Below, piece after piece: positions 18,182 to 26,265 of a DNA stretch of 64,000 bases. The notes beneath the pieces were generated by a model, which had not been told where the DNA came from, did not search any database, and saw nothing but the letters and a program-made list of their open reading frames with translations. How positions within the stretch are numbered: position 1 is the first letter of the stretch; the number at the start of each line of letters is the position of its first letter. The position numbers and the translations under genes were made by a program. This DNA comes from Prosthecobacter vanneervenii (GTDB taxonomy: Bacteria; Verrucomicrobiota; Verrucomicrobiia; Verrucomicrobiales; Verrucomicrobiaceae), in contig NZ_JACHIG010000001.1 of NCBI RefSeq assembly GCF_014203095.1, forward strand, positions 496,001 through 560,000, given 5' to 3'.

Positions 18182-21100
18182 CAGCGGAGCGCGCTGTCGA
18201 GTTCCATCACACTTTCCGGTGTGGTGGCGTTTTGCAGCTTGAGGATTACAAAGGGTCCGGAAGGCACGCCATCCAGCGCGGTGTGCTGGATGCCATCTTC
18301 TGGCAGGACGAGCGCGGTGCCCTCTCCGCCTAGGGCACCGGAGAGCCGCGCCTCCGCCACGCCTGCCAGCTGCGCACGGAGGAGGGCCTGCACCTCAGAC
18401 GGGGCGGGGCTGCCTGCGGCGTCCATCAGCGCCAGGCCCTGCGCGGGGACGAGGTGGTATTCCCCCTGCGCCCCCAGGGCGTGGGCCAGCTCCCCAAAGG
18501 AGCCGGGGGAGATGCTGGCGCTGAGGCTGCTCTCGATGGCGGGCGGCACGGGGCGGTCATTCACCTCCATGGTGATGCTGCCTGCGCCATACTCCAGCCG
18601 TGCGGTGCCATCACCCCCCAGCGCGAGGAAGAGCGTGCTGAAGGCCCGGGGACTGGCCGCGCGGGAGAGGTACTGCTGCACGCCGGGAGAGGGCAGCGGG
18701 GAACCGAGATCGATGGACTGCGCGCCGCCCTGCGGAGTCAGCGGGGCCTCGGCGTGGCCGATGGCCCCCAGAGAGAGCTCGCTCTGCGCCAGCAGGCTCA
18801 TGCTGGCCTCCAGCTGCGCCACGGAGCTGGAACTGGCTGCGCCGATGCCGGGCTCGATGCTGAGAAGGCCGCCGCCATTTTGCAGGCGCACGGTGCCGTC
18901 TCCGCCCAAGCTCAGGTTAAGTTCTCGCTCCACCGTGGCGGAGGTGCTGGAGTTCATCTGGGCCTGCAGTCCCAGGCTGGCAGGACCGCCGCCGCCCACG
19001 GAGCCGAGCGCACTGCCGCCGCTGCTGAAGAAGGAGGAGATGCCGCCCGTGCCGCCGCCCAGCACGCTGCCTGCGATCTGCGCGCCCACGGCCCCCACGC
19101 CACCCGCGCCAAAGGCACCTGCGATGGAGGTGGTGTTGTAGTTGTTCGTCTGCGTGGAGCCCGCCAGCAGGGAGGTGGGGATGAAGACGTAGTTTTGCAG
19201 GAAGACGTTGGTGATCTTGGGCGGTGCGCCCGGCGCACTGGTGGCAAAGCCCGTGGTGGTGATGGTGCCAAAGCCGGGCTTGGTCAGCGGGCTGGTGAGC
19301 ACCGTGGTGCCATCTACCAGGAGCTGGTTGTTTCCACCTCCGCCGCTGAGATTCTGCGCAAAGGTGTAAAAGCTGGTGGAGGTGGTGTCATTTCCTGCGC
19401 CGAGATTCAGCCCGATGGTGTTGATGCCCTGGAAGAAGTAGATGCGCCCCGCCACGCTGATCTGGGAGGAGGTGATGGTGTAGGTCTGGCCGGTCTGCAG
19501 GTTGCTGTCGTCCACGATGAGCACAGCCTGCGGATTTCCCACGCCGTCCACGTGGCCGCTGAGGCTGGCCTGGCTGAGGAAGACAAACTGGTTCACCCCG
19601 CTGCTGCTGCCGCTGAGGTTTTCAAACGAGCTGAAGTGCAGCGTGCCGAGCGTGCCTGCATTGGGCGCGGTGATCTGAAAAACATTCCCACCCGCTGCGT
19701 GGCCGATGAGCGTGTCTGCCAGGCTGGCGGAGCCGATGACGCTCTCGATGCTGGTGAGGCTGTCGGCGCTGAGGGTCACCGGGCCGGTGGCGGCGGCAAA
19801 GCTGAGTGTGTCATTGCCTGCGGCCCCGTTGACCGTGAGGCTGGCGGGCACCTGGGAGAGGAGGATGGTGTCGTCTCCAGAGCGCCCGGTGATGGAAGCC
19901 GAGGACGCTGTGAGGTGGGAGAGATCGATCACGCCGCTGAAGGTGGCGGTGAAGCTCTGCGCGTAGATCTGCGGCGCGCCGGTGAGGGTGCCGCCCGTGA
20001 GGCCCAGCGCGTGCACGGGTGCGCCAGCCTGCCCCGCACCGCCCTGCAGCGCCACCGCGCCCTGCGTGCCCGCATTCAGCGTGAGGTCCGCCGTGGGATT
20101 GAACGAGCCATACACCACACCGCCCAGCGTGATGGCAGCCCCGGCGGGGACTGCGCCGCCATTGGTGGTGTCCAGCGTGGCGCTGGTGCCGAGGGTGAGG
20201 GGGGAGCTGATGATGATCTGCCCGCCTGCGGTGGTGATGTCTGCGCACAGCAGCGTGCTGGAGCCGCTGAGCGTCACGCTGCCGCCCAGGTCCATGATCT
20301 GCCCGCTGACGGCGATCTCTCCCAGCGTCTGGATGGTGAGCGGCGCATGCCAGGTGGTGGCGCGCACGTCCACATAGCCGGAGGTGGGCGCACCGATGGT
20401 GATGTGGCTGAGGCCGGAGAGCGCGCCGATGCCTGCGCTGTCGATCAGGAGCGTGCCCGCCGCGCCATCTCCCAGGCCGATGGTGGTGCCTGCGGAGACG
20501 GTGCGCAGCTCCAGCGTGCCGCCACCGCCCACGCTGGCTGCGCCGGAGATGGCCACGGTGTCTGTCAGCACCAGGATCTCTGCGGGGCTCGTCACGGCGG
20601 TGTCTGCGCCGAGGGCCACGCCTGCATTGTCCGTGCCGCTGCCAGAACCGCTGCCGCCCATCTGGATCTGTGCGCCTGCGCTGGTGATGGCGGTGCCCGC
20701 ATCCTGCAAGGAGATGCCGTGATTCCCGCTGCCGCCGCCGCCCGTGGTGCCCTGCATGAAGATGCCGCCTGCACCGGCCGCTGTGGAGGTGGAGTGAATG
20801 GTGGCCCCGTTTTGCATGAGGATGCCCACATTGCCATCTCCCGTGTCTCCACCACGACCGCTGAGGATGATGGCCCCCGCGCCGGAGGTGGTGAGCGTGG
20901 CATTGTCCAGCACGATGCCGGCAAAGTTTCCACCCGTGGGCGCGGGCTGCTGGTTGGCGTCCAGCTTCATGAGGCCGTCCACCACGGAGATGCTGGCGCC
21001 AGAGTTCACATGGATCTCCCGCTGCGCATTCAGGTAGATGGAGCCGCTGCCGGTATTGGAAACAGTGCTGCCATTCACCTCGATGCCAAAGCCGGTGAGC

Positions 21101-23451
21101 GTGATGATGCCGCCCTGGGAGGTGAGGTTTTGATTCACGCGGATGTGATCGGTATTCGTGGTGATGATGCTGATGCCGCCCAGCGCGCTCAGGCCGCTGT
21201 CCGCCCCGATGCTGCCCACGGTGAGGCCCAGGGTATTGATGATCTGCACGGAACCGATGGTGCCGATGCTGCTGATAGTCTGCACCGCATTGGCCGTGCT
21301 GGTGAGGAAGAAGTCATCCGCGCCCTGAAGCTTCAGCCCCCAGGAGGTGATGGCACCCTGTGCCACCACACTGCCTCCAGTGGTATGAAGTGACACCACG
21401 CCGAACCCGCCTGCGGTGATGGAGCCGTCATTGTCCAGCAGGATGGCGACGGTCTGCGTGCCGCCGCTGCGGCCTGTGAGAGTGATGTTTCCAGAATGCG
21501 AAATGACCTGCCCGCCGATGACGATGGACCGGAAGTCGCCGCAGTAGCTGGCCGCGCCCTGGTTGGCATTGAGGGTGACATTTCCCGCGCAGGTCAGGAT
21601 CTCCGAGCCAGCCTGGATCTGGATGCTGCGCCCGGCATTCACCGTCACGCTGCCGCTGCCCGTGGCCTGGATGAGTCCCGTGCCGCCGTGCTGCGTGGTC
21701 ATGATGAAATCCTGCTGCGCATTGATGGTGAGGGAGGCGTGGGAGCTCCAGTGGATGAGGCCCGCGAGGGTGATGTTGCCAGAGCCGCCGGTGGCGTTCA
21801 CATTGGTCTGGATGATGAGATTGCCGCAGCCCCGGTCCAGCCAGCAGGAGATGTCCGAGGCGCGCAGGGTATTGGCCTGGGCGGGACTGGTGATGGTATT
21901 TCCTACCACGCAATCAGAGATCAAAATATCATTCGGGTCCAGCAGCAGGCTGCCCGCCTTTCCCTGCGGGGCGCTGAGGTCCACGCTGCCGGTGAGGGAC
22001 TCCAGCACCAGCGCCTGCTTGCCTGAAAGCTCCGCCTGGCCGCCGTCTCCGCCTGTGAGGCCGCCGCGTGCCTGCAGGCTGCCGGCAAAACTGAGCTGCC
22101 CGCTGGCAAAGGCCACCACCGTGCCGCCATCTCCGCTGCGGGTGGCATTGGCAGATAGCACCGCACCAGACTGGATCTGCGCCTGGGTGGAATTGACCAT
22201 GCTGGCATCCAGCCCCTGCACGCCGCCTCCGGCGAAGATGCTGCCGCCGCCCGTGGCACCGTCTGCCTGAATGAGCGCGCTGCCGCCGAGTGTGAGGGAT
22301 TCTCCGCCCAGCCGGATGACGCCACCCGAACCTCCCGTACTGCTGGCGCTGATGCTTCCCTCGATGACCGTGCTCATCGTGCCTGCCGTGGTGCCGATGC
22401 TGATCTCGCCGCCTGCGGTTTCGCCGTCCGCATTCACCACGATGGCGCGGCGCACGGTGATCTCTCCGCCTTCCACATCGATGCGGCCTCCGCTGCCGGT
22501 GCGGCTGCTCACATCCACACGCCCGCCCAGGTCCACGCTGCCGCCGCTGCCTGCTCGCACACGGATCTGCCCGCCGCTGCCGGAGGCGCTGCGTGCCACC
22601 AGACTGCCGGTGTTTTGGATGCGCCCGCCATCCGCACTCAGCAGGATGCGCCCGCCCTGGCGTGTCACCCCCGTGGCGGCGATGCGGCCGGTGTTTTGAA
22701 TAGCCAGCGCATAGACATTGCCGCCATGCGCCTTCAGCTCGGCCACGTTGGCCTGGATGAGGCCGGTGTTGCTCACGCCGGTGCCGCGCTGGGGGCCTGC
22801 GGCATTGCGCACGATCACGCGCTCGTCTCCCACAGGCTGGATGAGCACATCCGTGCCTGCGGCCAGGCCCACGGTGCCATTCGGCGCGCGGATGCTGCCG
22901 GAGTTGTTCACCTGAAAGCCGATGAGAAACACATCGCCCGTGGAGGCGCGGATGGCCCCGGCATTGCTCACGGCGGCGGTGCTGCTGCCCTGGTAGGTCA
23001 TGGCACCTCCTGCCATGAAGTCGTGGTTGCTCAGATTCAGCGTGGAGGCGGTGAGGCCCGCCACATCCACCACCGCGCCCTGGCCGAAGACGATGCCGCT
23101 GGCATTGATGAGATAGAGCTGCCCGTTGGAGGTCAGCGTGCCGTCCAGCAGGGAGGGGCCTGCATCCAGCACACGGTTCAGCGTGGCGGAGGTGGCGCTG
23201 GGCAGGATGAACTGCGTGCGCTCCCCGCTGCCGATGGAGAAGCTGCTCCAGTTGATCACCGCGCGGTCGCTCTGCTGCTGGATCGTGGTCAGGCCGGGCA
23301 CGCTGGCCTCGATGGTGGCACCGCCCTGCACCACCACACCGCCGGTCGGATTCGCCCGCGATGAAATTTCCAAGACGCTGAACAAAAGCCATAACGACAC
23401 GCCCCGAAAAAGGGCGAGCGCCATCCTGGTGCTGGGAGATCCCGGTGCCAT
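18181..23451 (-). CDS. TpsA exoprotein (filamentous haemagglutinin family)
   Basis: Very large secreted protein, 1756 residues, exported by the TpsB encoded directly downstream. A signal segment (GVSLWLLFSVLEISSRA) is followed by the TPS secretion domain: ANPTGGVVVQGGATIEASV, INWSSFSIGSGERTQFILPS, the NRVLDAGPSLLDGTLTSNGQ block and INASGIVFGQGAVVDVAGL, which correspond to the FHA N-terminal pattern. The middle is a long Gly/Ser/Thr-rich run of short beta-helix-like repeats. Near residues 1460-1500 a low-complexity Gly/Ala stretch precedes about five degenerate repeats with LGGDGT-like cores that fill the last 230 residues. Function of the passenger is unknown; adhesion or surface structure is the family norm. 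The ATG at 23451 is 9 bases after the FecR gene stop; MALALFRG at 23424 is an alternative start. Confidence 0.92.
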   Translation of the reverse strand: MAPGSPSTRMALALFRGVSLWLLFSVLEISSRANPTGGVVVQGGATIEASVPGLTTIQQQSDRAVINWSSFSIGSGERTQFILPSATSATLNRVLDAGPSLLDGTLTSNGQLYLINASGIVFGQGAVVDVAGLTASTLNLSNHDFMAGGAMTYQGSSTAAVSNAGAIRASTGDVFLIGFQVNNSGSIRAPNGTVGLAAGTDVLIQPVGDERVIVRNAAGPQRGTGVSNTGLIQANVAELKAHGGNVYALAIQNTGRIAATGVTRQGGRILLSADGGRIQNTGSLVARSASGSGGQIRVRAGSGGSVDLGGRVDVSSRTGSGGRIDVEGGEITVRRAIVVNADGETAGGEISIGTTAGTMSTVIEGSISASSTGGSGGVIRLGGESLTLGGSALIQADGATGGGSIFAGGGVQGLDASMVNSTQAQIQSGAVLSANATRSGDGGTVVAFASGQLSFAGSLQARGGLTGGDGGQAELSGKQALVLESLTGSVDLSAPQGKAGSLLLDPNDILISDCVVGNTITSPAQANTLRASDISCWLDRGCGNLIIQTNVNATGGSGNITLAGLIHWSSHASLTINAQQDFIMTTQHGGTGLIQATGSGSVTVNAGRSIQIQAGSEILTCAGNVTLNANQGAASYCGDFRSIVIGGQVISHSGNITLTGRSGGTQTVAILLDNDGSITAGGFGVVSLHTTGGSVVAQGAITSWGLKLQGADDFFLTSTANAVQTISSIGTIGSVQIINTLGLTVGSIGADSGLSALGGISIITTNTDHIRVNQNLTSQGGIITLTGFGIEVNGSTVSNTGSGSIYLNAQREIHVNSGASISVVDGLMKLDANQQPAPTGGNFAGIVLDNATLTTSGAGAIILSGRGGDTGDGNVGILMQNGATIHSTSTAAGAGGIFMQGTTGGGGSGNHGISLQDAGTAITSAGAQIQMGGSGSGSGTDNAGVALGADTAVTSPAEILVLTDTVAISGAASVGGGGTLELRTVSAGTTIGLGDGAAGTLLIDSAGIGALSGLSHITIGAPTSGYVDVRATTWHAPLTIQTLGEIAVSGQIMDLGGSVTLSGSSTLLCADITTAGGQIIISSPLTLGTSATLDTTNGGAVPAGAAITLGGVVYGSFNPTADLTLNAGTQGAVALQGGAGQAGAPVHALGLTGGTLTGAPQIYAQSFTATFSGVIDLSHLTASSASITGRSGDDTILLSQVPASLTVNGAAGNDTLSFAAATGPVTLSADSLTSIESVIGSASLADTLIGHAAGGNVFQITAPNAGTLGTLHFSSFENLSGSSSGVNQFVFLSQASLSGHVDGVGNPQAVLIVDDSNLQTGQTYTITSSQISVAGRIYFFQGINTIGLNLGAGNDTTSTSFYTFAQNLSGGGGNNQLLVDGTTVLTSPLTKPGFGTITTTGFATSAPGAPPKITNVFLQNYVFIPTSLLAGSTQTNNYNTTSIAGAFGAGGVGAVGAQIAGSVLGGGTGGISSFFSSGGSALGSVGGGGPASLGLQAQMNSSTSATVERELNLSLGGDGTVRLQNGGGLLSIEPGIGAASSSSVAQLEASMSLLAQSELSLGAIGHAEAPLTPQGGAQSIDLGSPLPSPGVQQYLSRAASPRAFSTLFLALGGDGTARLEYGAGSITMEVNDRPVPPAIESSLSASISPGSFGELAHALGAQGEYHLVPAQGLALMDAAGSPAPSEVQALLRAQLAGVAEARLSGALGGEGTALVLPEDGIQHTALDGVPSGPFVILKLQNATTPESVMELDSALR
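18290..18960 (-). repeat. Five degenerate LGGDGT-type repeats at the TpsA C-terminus
   Basis: Within the TpsA gene, a unit of about 45-52 residues recurs. Its cores read LSLGGDGTVRLQ (around 18900), LSLGAIGHAEAP (around 18775), LALGGDGTARLE (around 18620), HALGAQGEYHLV (around 18470) and GALGGEGTALVL (around 18330). Each is followed by a glycine-containing turn and an acidic or alanine-rich helix-like segment such as PPAIESSLSASIS or SEVQALLRAQLA. The pattern differs from the short beta-helix repeats before it and may form a distinct surface or anchoring domain. Confidence 0.7.
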
Positions 23452-23460
23452 CCGCGTGTG

Positions 23461-24450
23461 TTATTGCTTCTTCGGGGCAGGGGGTGTGGAGGCGGCATCC
23501 AGCGGCACGATGACGACCTCGCCATCCTTCGTCTGCACGTAGCCTTTGCCGTTTTCCACGGACACGGAGTAAAACGCGCCCTTGGCCACGGCGGTGCCGC
23601 TGGGCGTCTTGATCTTAAAGTCCATCTTGCCGGAGGTCTCCGGCTTTACCAGCGCGCCGATGGTGCCGTTCTTCAGGTCCAGAAGCACGCGGGGCTCTTC
23701 CTTGGACTCCACGATCTCCGCCACCACGGCCTCGGCATTGGCCCCCAGGCGGATGGCGCTGGTGGTCGTCATGGTGATGGTGGCGCTGGAGTCCGCGCCC
23801 GTCTTGAGGGTGCTGCCCACGGCGATGATGTCTCCCTCCTTCAGCGGGTGCGCGGCCTGGCCTGCGGGCGTCTCGGTGGCGCTGCCTGTCACGGCGTTCA
23901 CCTTGCCCATCTGCGGCTGCTGCTTCTTCACATTGGCGGGGGTCACATCCACCTTGCCATGCTCCACTTTCACAAAGCCTTTCCCGTCCTCCACCGCCAC
24001 GGCAAACATGGTGCCGCGTGCCGCAGCGATGCCGCTGGGCGTCTTCACTTTAAAATCCATCGTGGACTGCGCCTGCGGCTGGATCAGCGCGCCGAGGCTG
24101 CCGGACTTCAGATCCACCAGCACCTTCGGCGCGGTGTCGGAGTCCACCAGATCCATGAACACCGCTTGGGAATTTTCCGCGATGCGCACGGCGGACTGTT
24201 TCGTGGTCTTGATGACTGCCCGCGAGGCCGCGCCCGTCTTCACCGTTGAGCCCACCGGGACGGCATCGCCCACCTTCAGAGGAGTCTCTGCCGCGCCCCC
24301 CATTGGCAGCAGGGTGACCTTCCCTACCGCGACGGAGACTGTGCCCGTGCTTGCAGCCTCGCCTGCAGCCATCGCCACCCCCATGCCGCCGAGGGCCAGG
24401 AACACGATGACAATGAGGTATTTCATTGCGGATAAGGTGTGATTCTTCAT
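23461..24450 (-). CDS. Exported protein with two tandem FecR-like domains
   Basis: A 329-residue exported protein consisting of a signal peptide (YLIVIVFLALGGMGVAMA) and two consecutive copies of a FecR-type domain. Copy one spans about residues 37-175, copy two about 185-320. Both share the order GKV, PLKxGD, VGSTxKTGA, SAxRI/L, VLxDLKxGxxGALxxP, MDFKxKTPSGxAxAxG, ending in an exposed beta segment. FecR domains occur in periplasmic anti-sigma sensors, but this protein has no cytoplasmic anti-sigma part, so a structural or accessory role in secretion is more likely. It is the first gene of the FecR-TpsA-TpsB operon, 9 bases before TpsA. A second in-frame ATG (MKYLIVIV) gives a tighter signal peptide. 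Confidence 0.88.
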   Translation of the reverse strand: MKNHTLSAMKYLIVIVFLALGGMGVAMAAGEAASTGTVSVAVGKVTLLPMGGAAETPLKVGDAVPVGSTVKTGAASRAVIKTTKQSAVRIAENSQAVFMDLVDSDTAPKVLVDLKSGSLGALIQPQAQSTMDFKVKTPSGIAAARGTMFAVAVEDGKGFVKVEHGKVDVTPANVKKQQPQMGKVNAVTGSATETPAGQAAHPLKEGDIIAVGSTLKTGADSSATITMTTTSAIRLGANAEAVVAEIVESKEEPRVLLDLKNGTIGALVKPETSGKMDFKIKTPSGTAVAKGAFYSVSVENGKGYVQTKDGEVVIVPLDAASTPPAPKKQ

Positions 24451-24977
24451 GCCGGAGTCAAAAGGTTAAGCAAAATGTTTGCAAATTTGCGTCTCTAATT
24501 TGCATTAAACCTAATATTTGCTATAAAATTTGGGTGGCAATTGTGGGGGTGTAAAAGAATCGTAAGCCCTTGCCACAGCCCTCTCTTTACAGGATTGCCA
24601 TGATAACCTCAGTTCTTGCATGGCCCATCTTACCCTTGTGGCTGCTTTTCGTTAATCACTTCAGCGGCAGCGTGCCATTGCAGCGGGCAAACCTAGAGCC
24701 CCCGAACTGGCGATCGGAGAGTGAGCCAGTGTGAGCAGTGCGCAGAACGAGCGTATGTCCGAACTTGGGACACAATTGTTGCAGACGTGTGATTGGAGAG
24801 CGCTGAGTCAGCTTCTTGTGCCGCAGGCGGGAAATCTGCCGAGCACCTAACACTGGCGCATCGGGCTGATTTGCCTGAATTGTCCGGCGGGTCTGCGCGG
24901 TCAGAATTCACGACTCTAAATTCAAGCTGCAAACAAGCTTAATGGCGAGCTTTGTCTTCTAGCTTGCCATGCTCCTC
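24451..24977. other. Intergenic region upstream of the secretion operon; no gene recognised
   Basis: A 527-base stretch. The part nearest the FecR gene (24470-24545) is AT-rich and carries the likely promoter and repeated GCAAAT elements described separately. The remainder (about 24546-24977) has no convincing gene. Short minus-strand frames in 24656-24932 lack a ribosome site and show no recognisable domain; they could be decayed remnants. It ends at the tRNA-Arg gene. Confidence 0.6.
24477..24540 (-). promoter_or_regulatory. Candidate promoter and direct repeats ahead of the FecR-TpsA-TpsB operon
   Basis: On the minus strand TTGCCA (24535-24540) and ATATTA (24512-24517) are separated by 17 bases, a plausible sigma-70-type promoter about 60 bases before the FecR start. 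Four copies of GCAAA(T/C) follow between promoter and gene, at 24516-24521, 24498-24503, 24485-24490 and 24477-24482 (the last is GCAAAC); the lower two form the 10-base palindrome GCAAATTTGC (24481-24490). Verrucomicrobial promoter consensus is poorly known, so this is tentative. Confidence 0.35.
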
Positions 24978-25052
24978 TGGTGCGCCCGTCAGGAATCGAA
25001 CCTGAATCTGCGGCTTCGGAGACCACCATTCTATCCGTTGAACTACGGGCGC
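24978..25052 (-). tRNA. tRNA-Arg (anticodon CCG)
   Basis: The minus strand folds as a standard cloverleaf. The acceptor arms GCGCCCG (25052 down to 25046) and CGGGCGC (24988 down to 24982) pair fully, followed by discriminator A and an encoded CCA at 24978-24980. The D arm starts GTTCAACGGATAGAAT. The anticodon stem-loop is GTGGT-CTCCGAA-GCCGC, placing CCG at positions 34-36, which reads CGG arginine codons. The T arm contains GGTTCGAATCC. Length is 75 bases including CCA. No other tRNA is adjacent. Confidence 0.95.
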
Positions 25053-25149
25053 GCTTAGTATCCAGAGAGCCCGATGATTCGCATGGGCTGCTGTGAGCAG
25101 CAAGTCGTTTCGATATGCCGGGAGTCTCTTTTTTGCGCAGCCTGCATGC

Positions 25150-26049
25150 TCACATCAGTTCATGCTTGGTGGTGCCATCTTTGGCGGCAGCTTGAAATTT
25201 ATGCCAGCGGAAGGGCTCGATGACCTGTCCCCAAAAGGTCTTGGGCATGGCGGACTTGATGCCGATATCCACTGGGGGGCGGCGCTTGGTGTCATCATAG
25301 TACGTTCCGAAAATAATATCCCACAGCATGAGGTTTTCGCCGTAGTTTTTGTTTCCTTCACGCAGGTCTTTGGAGTGGTGCCAGCGGTGCAGGGCGGGGG
25401 TGTTGAAGATGTAGTTGAGCCAGCCAAAGCGCATCTGGATGTTGCAATGTGTGAGAAAGCCGATGTAGGCGGTGATAGCGCCAAACCAGAGCAGGATATC
25501 CCGAGGTGCACCCGCCAGAGCCAGCAGAGGAGCGGAGAAGATAGTGCTCTTGAGAGTGTCCACGATATGGAAACGCCCTGTGTTGAAAAACCAAAGCTTT
25601 TTGCTGCTGTGATGCACGGCATGGAAATACCAGAGCGGCATCCACTCATGCGCGATGCGGTGCGCCCAATAAAGACCAAACTCAGCGATGACCAGCCCCA
25701 GCGCCACCTGACAAGCCATGGGCCACTGAGTGGGCCAGTAGGGGCCGCCTCTGTCATTGCCTACCACATCAGCCAGGCCGATGACGGTGGCTGAGACGAT
25801 GAGAAGCTGCACAAAGGACTTGGTAAAGGCGGTGTGTGCAAAATCCTGCACCATTTGGCCGTCAGACTCCAGCCATTCCTTTTCATGCGGGTGCACACGC
25901 TCCAATACATAGAGCAGCGCGGCCAAACTAAAGTAGGTGATATTGAATGCCAGAGGCCCGTGCCCGCTGGAGATGCCGATGGCGGTGGGGATCACAGCAG
26001 CAACAAGGAGAAGAGGCCAAAGCAGGTAGTCGAGCAGGGTGCGAAACAT
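25150..26049 (-). CDS. Fatty acid hydroxylase / sterol desaturase family membrane protein
   Basis: Di-iron integral membrane oxygenase of the fatty acid hydroxylase superfamily, which hydroxylates or desaturates lipids, sterols or carotenoids. Histidine clusters appear as YWAHRIAHEWMPLWYFHAVHHS near the middle and HRWHHSKD later, with NYGENLMLWDIIFGTYY after them, all typical of the family. Four or more hydrophobic helices are visible (LLWPLLLVAAVIPTAIGI, ITYFSLAALLYVL, FVQLLIVSATVIGLADVV, ACQVALGLVIAEFGLYW). The ATG at 26049 (MFRTLLDYLLWP) is chosen because the sequence upstream in frame is unlike the family. About 299 residues. No lipid-pathway neighbour shows its substrate. It lies beside tRNA-Arg. 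Confidence 0.9.
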   Translation of the reverse strand: MFRTLLDYLLWPLLLVAAVIPTAIGISSGHGPLAFNITYFSLAALLYVLERVHPHEKEWLESDGQMVQDFAHTAFTKSFVQLLIVSATVIGLADVVGNDRGGPYWPTQWPMACQVALGLVIAEFGLYWAHRIAHEWMPLWYFHAVHHSSKKLWFFNTGRFHIVDTLKSTIFSAPLLALAGAPRDILLWFGAITAYIGFLTHCNIQMRFGWLNYIFNTPALHRWHHSKDLREGNKNYGENLMLWDIIFGTYYDDTKRRPPVDIGIKSAMPKTFWGQVIEPFRWHKFQAAAKDGTTKHELM

Positions 26050-26265
26050 GGGCAGTATGTCTTCAAAGCAAGAAACGGGCACGAATCCAGCGCAGATGTG
26101 GTGAGATGGTGTGCGGGAATTGCGAACAAGGAGGATTCTCGCTCGCATGCTCCTCGATGCACCTATGACCACATTTGACCTCAATTATTCCGCTTCAGAA
26201 GTCTCCTAATGCATTGCTCCTTGACCCGGCATTTGCGCCATGACAGAGGGTAAGTATTCATTTAG

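Noticed and set aside
18454-21393. A 979-codon open frame opposite to the TpsA gene
   Set aside because: It is low-complexity Gly/Ala/Arg/His-rich and mirrors the GC-rich repeats of TpsA; no start site, signal or domain. Best explained as a shadow of the real gene.
21000-23400. Repetitive stretches in the TpsA gene as a CRISPR or tandem array
   Set aside because: Repeats are protein-level and degenerate, with no constant repeat and unique spacer pattern.
24656-24932. Two short minus-strand frames of 65 and 79 codons in the gap beside tRNA-Arg
   Set aside because: Overlapping in different frames, no ribosome site, no recognisable domain. Possibly decayed sequence, but not supportable as genes.
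24978-25052. tRNA-Arg as an integration site for a mobile element
   Set aside because: No integrase, no second copy of the tRNA 3' end and no compositional break on either side was seen.
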